Part shown: positions 1 through 7,028 of the stretch, piece by piece
Layout: every line of letters starts with the position of its first letter
How positions within the stretch are numbered: the first letter of the stretch is position 1
Origin: Fen-1467 sp035519475
GTDB lineage: Bacteria > Verrucomicrobiota > Verrucomicrobiia > Opitutales > Opitutaceae
Direction: 5' to 3'
Assembly: GCA_035519475.1 (NCBI GenBank)
Contig: DATIWI010000035.1
Location: 1-32,183 of the forward strand
DNA length: 32,183 bases
Translations under genes and position numbers: made by a program
Notes under the pieces: model-generated
The model's database searches: none
The model's input: the letters and a program-made list of their open reading frames with translations, nothing else
Told to the model about the DNA's origin: nothing

Positions 1-1124
1 CCCGCCGACGTGACCTTGCGAATGGTGTTGTTGCCGGTGTCGGCCACATAGACATTCCCTCCGCTGTCGACCGCCACCGCCCCCGGCGTGAAGAACGTCG
101 CGGCGCCGCCGGTCCCATCCGCGCTGCCCGCGACTCCGGGCGCACCCGCCAGCGTCGTCACGACTCCCGCCGACGTGATCTTCCTGATGGTGCAGTTGAT
201 CGTATCGGCGACAAAAACGTTGCCACTGGCGTCGACCGTCAGGCCGTTGGGCGCATCAAACTGCGCGGCCGTGCCTGTCCCGTCGGCGGTCCCCCGGATC
301 CCGGCCTGGCCCGCGAACGTCGTGACCGCCCCGGCGGGCGTGATCTTCCGAATCGTATGGTTGAGCGCATCGGTCACGTAGACATTCCCCGCTGTGTCCA
401 CCGCCGTGTCATGCGGCGTGTTGAACCGGGCCTCGGCGCCCGTTCCGTCCGCAGTACCCTGGCTGGGCAGCATGCCCGTGCCGGCCAGCGTCGTGACGAC
501 ACCCCCGGGGGTGATCTTGCGGATCACGTTGTTCCCGGAATCGGTGACGTAAACGTTGCCGGCGCCATCCACCACCACCCCGCTTGGAAAGTTCAGCCGG
601 GCCCCCGCGCCGGTGCCGTCCGCAAAGCCGGCCGTCCCCGGCGAACCCGCCAGGGTGGTGACCACACCCGCGGGCGTAACCTTGCGAATCGTGTGGTTGC
701 GGGTGTCGGCTACATAGACGTTCCCCGCACCGTCCACCGCCACTCCCGCCGGGTTGTTGAACCGCGCCGCCGCGCCGGTGCCATCCGCCGTCCCGGTGCT
801 CCCCGGGGAGCCCGCCAGCGTGGTCACCGTTCCGCTCGGTGAAATCCGCCGGATCGCGCTGTTGCCGGTGTCCGCCACATAAGTATTGCCCGCACTGTCC
901 ACCGCCACGGCCGCCGATCGGTTGAAACTGGCGGCGGCGCCCGTGCCGTCGGCCGCCCCAATGGCCGGCGCCCCCGCCGCCGTGGTGAAAGCATACGGTG
1001 TGTAGGTGGTCTGCGCCACGGCCGGCGTCAGCAACAGGACGACCGGCCAAAGGGGAAATCGGTGCCAGCGCCCGCAGACGCGCATGCGCCAACCTGGGCG
1101 GGCCACCGGGACAGGGCTTTTCAT
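1..1124 (-). CDS. NHL-repeat beta-propeller secreted protein (partial, C-terminus outside the window)
   Basis: Reading leftwards from ATG at 1124, the frame stays open to the window edge (about 374 codons). After a basic start and a hydrophobic stretch ending in TPAVAQ (a likely signal peptide, cut near residue 38), six near-identical units of about 55-60 residues follow. Each carries the pattern VAVD-x-x-GNVYVAD-x-x-N-x-x-IRK-(I/V)-TPAGVVTTLAG and a linker ADGTGAAARF. This is the NHL repeat, which forms a beta-propeller; six or more blades suit a full domain. Such proteins in Verrucomicrobiota and Planctomycetota are usually exported and bind ligands or polymers, and no catalytic residues are visible. 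ATG at 1085 (MRVCGRWHRF) is an equally good start, and neither has a strong Shine-Dalgarno. Function unknown beyond fold; the part outside the window may add autotransporter, Ig-like or sorting domains. Confidence 0.88.
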   Translation of the reverse strand, partial: MKSPVPVARPGWRMRVCGRWHRFPLWPVVLLLTPAVAQTTYTPYAFTTAAGAPAIGAADGTGAAASFNRSAAVAVDSAGNTYVADTGNSAIRRISPSGTVTTLAGSPGSTGTADGTGAAARFNNPAGVAVDGAGNVYVADTRNHTIRKVTPAGVVTTLAGSPGTAGFADGTGAGARLNFPSGVVVDGAGNVYVTDSGNNVIRKITPGGVVTTLAGTGMLPSQGTADGTGAEARFNTPHDTAVDTAGNVYVTDALNHTIRKITPAGAVTTFAGQAGIRGTADGTGTAAQFDAPNGLTVDASGNVFVADTINCTIRKITSAGVVTTLAGAPGVAGSADGTGGAATFFTPGAVAVDSGGNVYVADTGNNTIRKVTSA

Positions 1125-1426
1125 GGAAAAATGGGACGACTTCACCAGCACTCTGGGGATTTCTTTGAGACGTTGGAAGCGTTGATTTGTTTCATTTTCG
1201 GCGGCGACGGAGGCGGGGCATCCCGTCCGTCCGGCGTCGGGCGGCGAGGCCCGCTGCGGGTCGGTGGAAACAGGGAAGCGCCGCCCGGTCAAGATCATGA
1301 GGGCGGCGGACTGGCCAGCGCGGCGTGAAAGTGGGCCCGGCGGCTGCATTTGACAAGGGCTAGTCATCCCCGCCGAATCATTGTTCGAATGCAAATCGTC
1401 TTTGCCAGCTGCAAGCGGGCGCCGCC
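1125..1426. other. Divergent intergenic region, 302 nt
   Basis: This gap separates the leftward NHL-repeat gene from the rightward methyltransferase gene, so it should hold both promoters. I see no conserved coding frame. A TTGACA hexamer at 1350-1355 lies 17 nt before CCGAAT (1373-1378), a weak sigma70-like arrangement pointing at the methyltransferase gene. No clear terminator or RNA gene is visible. Confidence 0.35.
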
Positions 1427-2248
1427 ATGACCTCCTCCCGGTATGTTCACGGCTATTCGCCGCGGGAGTCGGTCCGCCTCGGCGACCAGGCGCGGACCCT
1501 GGCCGAACTGCTTCACGCCGATGAAGCTTATCCGGCCGGCGCCCTGGTCCTGGAGGCAGGGTGCGGGACCGGCGCCCAAACGGTCATCCTGGCCCGGAAG
1601 AATCCGGCGGCCCGTTTCGTCGCCGTGGACCTAGCGCCTGCATCGCTCGCACAGGCCCGCCAAGCGGTACAACGCGCCGGCTTGGCCAACGTCCATTGCG
1701 AAACGGCTGATCTCCTGCACCTGCCGTTCCCGGACGACACGTTTGACGCTGTCTTCGTCTGTTTCGTGCTGGAACATCTGTCCGCGCCGCTCCGGGCCCT
1801 GACGGAGTTGCGCCGGGTCCTCCGGCCGGGCCGACCAATCACGGTCATCGAAGGCGACCACGGGTCGGCCTACTTTCATCCGGACAGCGCTGTTGCGCGG
1901 AAGGCGATCCAGTGCCTGGTGGATTTGCAGAAGGAGGCCGGCGGCGACGCTCTCATCGGCCGGCGACTCTACCCATTGCTGCGCGAGGCGGGTTTCGCCC
2001 GGGTCACGGTCACCCCGCGCGTGGTGTACGCCGATGCCTCCCGGCCGGAGATGGTGGAGGGATTCACACGAAACACCTTCAACGCGATGGTGGAAGGGAT
2101 CGCCGGCGAGGTTCTGCGCCGAGGGATGATGGATGCCCTGAGCTGGCAGCAGGGCATCGAGGACCTGCATCGGACCGCCGGTCCAAACGGCGTCTTCAAC
2201 TACACTTTCTTCAAGGCCAGGGCCGAAAAACCTCCCGCACCCCAATGA
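1427..2248 (+). CDS. Class I SAM-dependent methyltransferase
   Basis: A 273-residue protein with a Rossmann methyltransferase core (Methyltransf_11/25 type). The SAM-binding motif I is VLEAGCGTGAQT at residues 41-52, the acidic end of strand 2 is VAVDLA near 65-70, and motif IV/post-motif FDAVFVCFVLEHL is followed by LRRVLRPGRPITVIEGDHGS. The N-terminus (SRYVHGYSPRESVRLGDQA) and the C-terminal helix region (VEGFTRNTFNAMVEGI, then NGVFNYTFFKA) belong to a well-spread but poorly characterised subfamily, so the methyl acceptor is unknown; I do not see features that fix it as UbiE or a protein methylase. The stop overlaps the start of the following reductase-like gene by 4 nt, which implies translational coupling and possibly a shared small-molecule substrate. 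No strong ribosome binding site precedes the ATG. Confidence 0.88.
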   Translation: MTSSRYVHGYSPRESVRLGDQARTLAELLHADEAYPAGALVLEAGCGTGAQTVILARKNPAARFVAVDLAPASLAQARQAVQRAGLANVHCETADLLHLPFPDDTFDAVFVCFVLEHLSAPLRALTELRRVLRPGRPITVIEGDHGSAYFHPDSAVARKAIQCLVDLQKEAGGDALIGRRLYPLLREAGFARVTVTPRVVYADASRPEMVEGFTRNTFNAMVEGIAGEVLRRGMMDALSWQQGIEDLHRTAGPNGVFNYTFFKARAEKPPAPQ

Positions 2249-3015
2249 ACGCGAAAATTGGAATCATCGGCCTGGGCCGCCTCGGGTCCGCGCTCGCGCG
2301 AGGCCTCGATCGATCGGGCCATTCGGGCGGGCTCTACGGCTATAGCCGCACGGCGGCCAAAGCCCGGGCGCTGGCGGCGCAGGTGCCGACGCTGCAGCTG
2401 TGCGCGGGCGAGGCGGAGGTGCTGCGCGAATGCGACTTGGTTTTCCTCTGGACCAAACCGCCCGACGCAATCCAGGTTCTGCAGTCCAACCGAGACCTGA
2501 TCCGCGAGCGGCGGCCCCTGCTGGTGACCTGTGTGATTGGCGTTCCCCTTGCGCAATGCACCGACCGCTGGGCCGAATGCCTTCCCAACGTCAACATGCC
2601 GGTCCGGCAGGGAGTCTCCGCGCTCAACTTCCCGGCGGACCTCGGCGAAGCTGACCGCCAGCTGGTGACCGCCGCGCTGGCGTCCGTCGGGACCGTCTAT
2701 TTGCTTCCGGCCGGGGAGATCTCCTTCTACTCCGCGCTGTGCAGCTGCGGCCCGGCGCTGTATGCGACCATGTTGGAGTGCCTGGCGGACACGCTGGCCG
2801 CGCGCCGCGGCTACAATCGCGCGCTCTGCCGGCAAATGGTGCGCGAGACCGTCCGCGGGACCGTCGACCTGCAGGATCTTGATGGAGCTGATGCGGCGGA
2901 GATCGTTCGCCGCGTGGCTCATCCCGGCGGCCCGAGCGAGGCCGGCGTGGCCCACCTGCGCTCAGCGCTCCCGGCGATGTACGAGGCAATGCTCAAGCAC
3001 ATGCACAAGTGGTAG
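2245..3015 (+). CDS. Pyrroline-5-carboxylate reductase-like NAD(P)-dependent oxidoreductase
   Basis: A 256-residue protein starting at the ATG inside an ATGA overlap with the methyltransferase. The N-terminus is a Rossmann fold with G-L-G-R-L-G (residues 9-14) in IGIIGLGRLGSALARGL, followed by a GYSRT segment at the end of strand 2 where NADP-dependent enzymes carry Ser/Arg. The C-terminal half has the helical dimerisation domain of the ProC family, including CGPALYATMLECLAD and the late motif HPGGPSEAGVAHL, which corresponds to the PGGTT-x-AG motif of true P5C reductases. The Thr pair of that motif is replaced by Pro-Ser, and the usual SGSGPAY loop is CSCGPALY, so it may reduce a different imine. 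Length is close to ProC (about 270). Proline synthesis is possible but unproven; pairing with a methyltransferase argues for a specialised role. Confidence 0.78.
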   Translation: MNAKIGIIGLGRLGSALARGLDRSGHSGGLYGYSRTAAKARALAAQVPTLQLCAGEAEVLRECDLVFLWTKPPDAIQVLQSNRDLIRERRPLLVTCVIGVPLAQCTDRWAECLPNVNMPVRQGVSALNFPADLGEADRQLVTAALASVGTVYLLPAGEISFYSALCSCGPALYATMLECLADTLAARRGYNRALCRQMVRETVRGTVDLQDLDGADAAEIVRRVAHPGGPSEAGVAHLRSALPAMYEAMLKHMHKW

Positions 3016-3072
3016 CGGGCACCCGCCGGCAAAATCCCCTCCGGCCTCGCAAAAACGCCGCCGCTGCCCATA

Positions 3073-4506
3073 ATGCCACCACCTTTGTCTGTCGCCATGG
3101 TCGCGTCCAACTCCACTCCCGCGGCATCGCCGGCCGCCGCCGAGTTCGATCTCGGCCTCGTCCGGAAGTACAACGTGCCCGGGCCGCGCTACACCTCCTA
3201 CCCCACGGCGCCCCAGTTCAAGGAGACGGTGCCGCTGACCACCCTGACCGCGGCGATTGAACGCGACAATCGCGAGGCCCGGCGCCCGATTTCCCTCTAT
3301 TTCCACCTGCCGTTCTGCGAAACGCTCTGCTGGTTCTGCGGCTGCACCACGGTCATCACGCTGAAGCGCGACGCCGCCTCCGATTATCTCGACTACCTGG
3401 ACAAGGAGCTCGGGCTGATCCAGCCGTTCCTGAACCCCGCGCGCCGGGTCGTGCAGATGCATTTTGGCGGCGGCACGCCCACGTTTCTGCCGCCCGCCGT
3501 CATCCGCCGCCTGGGCGAAGCCATTCATGCGCGGTTCCAGTTTGCCCCGGATTCGGAGAACAGCGTCGAAGTCGATCCGCGCCGCATCACCCGCGATCAC
3601 GTGCGCGCCTTCCGCGAACTTGGCTGCAACCGGGCTTCGCTCGGGGTGCAGGACACCAATCCGGTGGTGCAACTCGCGGTGCACCGGGTGCAGCCAATGG
3701 ACGTCACCCGCCAGGCCTTCGAGTGGATGCGCGCGGAGGGCTATCACTCCATCAGCATCGACCTGATCTTCGGTCTGCCGCACCAGACCGCCGACTCGTT
3801 CGCCCGGACCATCGACGAGGTGCTCACGCTGCAGCCCGACCGCCTGGCGGTGTTTAGCTACGCCCATGTGCCGTGGCTCAAACCCTCCCAACGCATCTTC
3901 GAGAAGCAGGCGAACCTGCCGTCCACCGAGGAGAAACTGCGCATGCTGGCCACCGCCGTCAGCAAGCTGACCCAAGCCGGCATGGTCTACATCGGCATGG
4001 ACCACTTCGCCCGCGCCAACGACGAACTGGCCGTCGCCCAGCGCGAGGGCACGCTGCAGCGCAATTTCCAGGGCTACAGCACGCATGCCGGGGCCTCGAT
4101 CTATGGTTTCGGCATGTCGTCGATCTCGCAAACCGACGAGGCTTATCGCCAGAACCGCAAGGAGCTGCCCGCGTACTACGCGGCGCTCGACGCCGGCCGC
4201 CTGCCCGTCGAGCGCGGCCTGATCCTGAGCGAGGAGGATCGCCTCCGCCGCCACGTGATTATGCGCATCATGTGCGACCGGCGGCTCAGCTACGCCCGCC
4301 TGTCGGAACAGCTCGGGGTGGATTTCCGCTCCAGGTTCGGCCGGGAAATCGCCTCGCTCGCCGATCTTGAGGCCGACGGCCTGCTGCGCCGCGACGACGA
4401 GGGCTTCGTGGTCACGGGCGTGGGCGCCCTGCTGATCCGCATCATCGCCATGCGCTTCGACGCCTATCTGGAGAAAGGTCCGCGGCGCTTCTCGCGGACC
4501 GTCTGA
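3073..4506 (+). CDS. hemN: Oxygen-independent coproporphyrinogen III oxidase (radical SAM)
   Basis: HemN decarboxylates two propionates of coproporphyrinogen III to give protoporphyrinogen IX without oxygen, in the cytoplasm. The 477-residue product has the HemN N-terminal signature GPRYTSYPTA (residues 37-46) and the radical-SAM cluster motif C82-x3-C86-x2-C89-x-C91 within PFCETLCWFCGCTT. The extra cysteine at the last position is characteristic of true HemN rather than HemW. GGGTP (SAM binding), the EVDPR segment and SLGVQD follow, then IDLIFGLPHQT and the C-terminal HemN domain from about residue 370. An N-terminal Ala/Ser/Pro-rich extension of about 20 residues precedes the conserved region; in-frame ATG codons at residues 9 and nearby could be the real start, since no start has a clear ribosome binding site. 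It lies 57 nt after the reductase-like gene and may be co-transcribed. Implies heme synthesis under low oxygen. Confidence 0.95.
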   Translation: MPPPLSVAMVASNSTPAASPAAAEFDLGLVRKYNVPGPRYTSYPTAPQFKETVPLTTLTAAIERDNREARRPISLYFHLPFCETLCWFCGCTTVITLKRDAASDYLDYLDKELGLIQPFLNPARRVVQMHFGGGTPTFLPPAVIRRLGEAIHARFQFAPDSENSVEVDPRRITRDHVRAFRELGCNRASLGVQDTNPVVQLAVHRVQPMDVTRQAFEWMRAEGYHSISIDLIFGLPHQTADSFARTIDEVLTLQPDRLAVFSYAHVPWLKPSQRIFEKQANLPSTEEKLRMLATAVSKLTQAGMVYIGMDHFARANDELAVAQREGTLQRNFQGYSTHAGASIYGFGMSSISQTDEAYRQNRKELPAYYAALDAGRLPVERGLILSEEDRLRRHVIMRIMCDRRLSYARLSEQLGVDFRSRFGREIASLADLEADGLLRRDDEGFVVTGVGALLIRIIAMRFDAYLEKGPRRFSRTV

Positions 4507-4609
4507 AGCCGGCCGCTTCCCTTCGGGGCAATTCGCCGGCGCGGCCGCGGACGCCATTACGTTCTTGGCCCGTGGCGGGCCGCCCATTACCAATCTCGGA
4601 TTCAGCCCC

Positions 4610-5062
4610 ATGCCTTTTCGCATCTGCAAGACCTTCGAGATCGAGAGCGGTCACCTCCTGTCGAAGCATCCCGAGAAATGCCGGTACCCGCACGGTCACA
4701 GCCGGACCGTCGAGGTCGTGCTGGCGGCGGATCGGCTCGATGCAAACGACATGGTCTGCGATTTCGGGCGAGTGAAGGCGGCGCTTGAGGCCTTCCTGGA
4801 GACCTGGGACCATGCGCTGTGCCTCAACACGTCCGACCCGCATTTCGCGTTCTACCAGCAGGCCTACGGTGATCGCATCATTCCTTTCGCGCAGACCGAC
4901 CCCACCAGCGAGGTCATGGCCCGGGTGGTCTTCGAGGAATTGCAGCGCCGGCTCGCCTCCGCGGCCACGGCCTCCGCCGCGCGCCCGTTGCCGCCCGGCG
5001 TCCGGGTCGAACGCGTGCGGGTGACCGAGACGCGCACGACCTGGGCGGAGTATTTTGCCTGA
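4610..5062 (+). CDS. queD: 6-carboxy-5,6,7,8-tetrahydropterin synthase / 6-pyruvoyl-tetrahydropterin synthase family
   Basis: A 150-residue member of the PTPS/QueD family, which converts dihydroneopterin triphosphate to a tetrahydropterin, in bacteria usually for queuosine and 7-deazaguanine synthesis. Zinc ligands are H15 (SGH), H28 and H30 (PHGHS). C24 in EKCRYPHGH is the catalytic cysteine, WDHALCLN carries the Asp-His pair, and the C-terminal VTETRTTWAEYF provides the Glu that anchors the pterin. ATG at 4610 is preferred because MPFRICKTFEIESGH begins at the conserved first strand; a TTG at 4565 would add 15 unconserved residues. An Ala/Pro-rich insert (about residues 108-124) sits before the last strand. 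It follows hemN by 103 nt. No queC, queE or folE is nearby, so the pathway assignment rests on family membership alone. Confidence 0.88.
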   Translation: MPFRICKTFEIESGHLLSKHPEKCRYPHGHSRTVEVVLAADRLDANDMVCDFGRVKAALEAFLETWDHALCLNTSDPHFAFYQQAYGDRIIPFAQTDPTSEVMARVVFEELQRRLASAATASAARPLPPGVRVERVRVTETRTTWAEYFA

Positions 5063-5066
5063 CGGC

Positions 5067-5094
5067 GGCCGCGTTCGCCCGCCGCGGCGCGGCC
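5067..5094. terminator. GC-rich hairpin between convergent genes
   Basis: GGCCGCG (5067-5073) can pair with CGCGGCC (5088-5094) around a 14-nt loop, between the convergent queD and LysM-lipoprotein genes. There is no U-tract on either strand, so it is at best a factor-assisted or bidirectional terminator. Confidence 0.25.
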
Positions 5095-5107
5095 ATTCCC
5101 CGTCCCC

Positions 5108-5968
5108 TCAGGGTATGCGCAGCTCCATGCCGGCCCGCACCGAGTTCTCGTTCTTCAGGATGTCACGGTTGGCGGCCAGGATCTCCGGCCAGCGCGCGCC
5201 GCTGCCGTAATAGCGTTGGGCGATCTTGTAGAGCGTCTCGCCCTGGGAGACGACATGCCGGCGCACGGCCGCGGGCGGCGGCGGGGCGGTGGCGGCCGGC
5301 GGCGGGCGCGCGGTCACCGGCGCCCTCGTGACCGCCGGCGCGGGACTGGCGGTCAGGGGGGCGAGGCGCAGCGGGCGCGTCGCCGGCGGCGGTGGAGCGG
5401 CGTCGGGGGGCGGCGCGCCGGCCGGCCCGCTGCCATTCGCGCGGCCCTGGTGCAGGGCCGCGAGTTCCTCCTTCAGCTGCAGGTTCTCCTTCTGGAGTTC
5501 GTCGATCCGGCTCATGAACTCAAGCCGGGCGGCCTGACTCTCCAGCGGCTGGGCGGGCAGCGACCGGGCGAAGTCGCGCATCGCGGCGTCGATGCGCTGG
5601 CGCACGAGGTCGGCCTGCCGCGAACTCGGCTGCAGCTCGAGGTATTTGCGGAAATGGTAGATGGCGGCGATGGGATCCTTCAGGTACTGCTGGTAGAGCA
5701 GCCCGGCCTCGAGGTGCGACTCGGGCGCGTCGTCACTGCGTTTGTCGACGACCTTGAGGAAGGCGCCCAGCGCCTCCTGGTTGCGCCCCTGGCGGAGCAG
5801 TTCCTTGCCGCGCCGGTAATAGGGGTCGTTGACCTCGCCGCCAAAGGCCGTGCGATCGCCCGGCTCGCAACCGGCCGCCAGCAGCAGCGCCAGGAGCGCA
5901 GCGGTCAGATGGGCGGTGAGGGCGCGACTCCGCCTGGTGCGTCGGGAAAGGGATTGAACGCAGGAAAT
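5108..5968 (-). CDS. TPR and LysM domain lipoprotein; start codon non-canonical or frame disrupted
   Basis: The open frame read leftwards encodes, in order: an Arg-rich segment; a hydrophobic stretch ending in the lipobox LLLAAGC (Cys codon at 5869-5867); a tetratricopeptide region (YYRRGKELLRQGRNQEALGA, then LEAGLLYQQYLKDPIAAIYHFRKYLEL); a Glu/Leu/Lys coiled coil (RIDELQKENLQLKEELAAL); a Pro/Ala-rich linker; and a C-terminal LysM domain (HVVSQGETLYKIAQRYYG...WPEILAANRD) that binds peptidoglycan. The product should be an outer-membrane-anchored lipoprotein tethered to the wall. No in-frame ATG, GTG or TTG exists between the upstream stop (5977-5975) and a GTG at 5605, which would discard the signal and TPR parts. 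I end the feature at the ATT codon 5968-5966; a CTG start or a sequence error are alternatives. It is divergent from kdsD with a 45-nt gap. Confidence 0.72.
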   Translation of the reverse strand: MSCVQSLSRRTRRSRALTAHLTAALLALLLAAGCEPGDRTAFGGEVNDPYYRRGKELLRQGRNQEALGAFLKVVDKRSDDAPESHLEAGLLYQQYLKDPIAAIYHFRKYLELQPSSRQADLVRQRIDAAMRDFARSLPAQPLESQAARLEFMSRIDELQKENLQLKEELAALHQGRANGSGPAGAPPPDAAPPPPATRPLRLAPLTASPAPAVTRAPVTARPPPAATAPPPPAAVRRHVVSQGETLYKIAQRYYGSGARWPEILAANRDILKNENSVRAGMELRIP

Positions 5969-6013
5969 AGCGGGCTAAGTTCACCCCACGCCGATTTCCA
6001 ACACAAATCCTAA

Positions 6014-7003
6014 ATGACCCACGACGCCAACTCCGCCCTGGTTCGTGGCCGCGAGTGCATCCGGATCGAGATGGAGGCACTGCAGGCCACGGCGGAGGCG
6101 CTCGACGCGTCGTTCGTGGCGGTGGTCGAGGCGGTGGAGGCGGCCATGGTGGCCGGCCGAAAGCTCATTTTCAGCGGCGTGGGCAAGTCGGCACACATCG
6201 CGCAGAAGCTGGCCGGCACCTTCAACAGCACGGGAGTCACCTCCTGTTTTCTGGATGCCACGCAGGCGTTGCACGGCGACCTCGGCTTGTGCGCGCCGGG
6301 CGATCTCGCGGTGTTGCTGAGCAACAGCGGCCAGAGCGCCGAAATGCTGCGGTTGCTGGCCATCCTGAAGCGCTTCGAACTCACCATTGTTGCCCTGACG
6401 AGCAATCCCGACTCGGAGATCGCGCGCGACGCCGATCTGCGCCTGCTGTACCGCGTGCCGCGCGAGGCCTGCCCCCTGCGGCTCGCACCCACCGCCAGCA
6501 CCACGGCCGCCCTCGCGATGGGCGACGCCCTCGCCATGGTGCTGCTCGAGCGACGCGGCTTCACCCGCGACGATTTCGCCCGGCTGCATCCCTCCGGCAA
6601 TCTCGGCACCGCCCTCCTGCTGAAGGTGACGGAGATCATGCGCACGGGGGATCGCCTGCCCGTCATGTCGGACCAGCGCACCATTCAGGACGCCATCCTC
6701 GGCATGACCAAAGCCAAGGCCGGCTGCATTGCCCTCGTCGACGAGGTCACGGGCAAGCTGTCCGGCATCCTGACGGACGGCGATTTTCGCCGCCATGTCC
6801 TGAGCAGCCGCGATTTTCTTGCGCAGCCCGTGGCGCAGTTCATGACCCGCACGCCGAAGACGGTGCCTCACGCCGCGCTCGCGGTAGAGGCGCTCCGCGT
6901 CTTCGACCACTACAAGATCGACGATCTGATCGTGGTTGACGAGGCGGGCCGGCCGGTCGGTCTGGTCGACGTGCAGGACCTGCCCAAGATGAAGCTGCTG
7001 TGA
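6014..7003 (+). CDS. kdsD: Arabinose-5-phosphate isomerase, KpsF/GutQ family (SIS + two CBS domains)
   Basis: The enzyme interconverts ribulose 5-phosphate and D-arabinose 5-phosphate, the first step towards Kdo for lipopolysaccharide. The 329-residue length matches the family (about 325). The N-terminal SIS domain shows IFSGVGKSAHIAQKLAGTFNSTG (about 52-74), ALHGDLG (85-91), LLSNSGQSAEM (101-111), PTASTTAALAMGDALA and HPSGNLG (192-198, with the conserved His). Two CBS domains follow: one around EIMRTGDRLPVMSDQRTIQDAI and the other around FMTRTPKTVPHAALAVEALRVFDHYKIDDLIVVD. This supports a Gram-negative envelope with Kdo-containing LPS. The usual downstream kdsC/kdsA genes are absent; a class I fumarase follows after 25 nt, probably in the same transcript. 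Confidence 0.94.
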   Translation: MTHDANSALVRGRECIRIEMEALQATAEALDASFVAVVEAVEAAMVAGRKLIFSGVGKSAHIAQKLAGTFNSTGVTSCFLDATQALHGDLGLCAPGDLAVLLSNSGQSAEMLRLLAILKRFELTIVALTSNPDSEIARDADLRLLYRVPREACPLRLAPTASTTAALAMGDALAMVLLERRGFTRDDFARLHPSGNLGTALLLKVTEIMRTGDRLPVMSDQRTIQDAILGMTKAKAGCIALVDEVTGKLSGILTDGDFRRHVLSSRDFLAQPVAQFMTRTPKTVPHAALAVEALRVFDHYKIDDLIVVDEAGRPVGLVDVQDLPKMKLL

Positions 7004-7028
7004 CGGCCGCGCCCCAGGCTCCTCCGCC

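Noticed and set aside
1..1000. Regular DNA repeats that might suggest a CRISPR or other repeat array
   Set aside because: The period of about 170-180 nt stays in frame and encodes NHL blades; there are no short identical repeats with unique spacers.
2962..4629. 555-codon minus-strand frame opposite hemN
   Set aside because: Shadow of hemN; the radical SAM motifs fix the coding strand.
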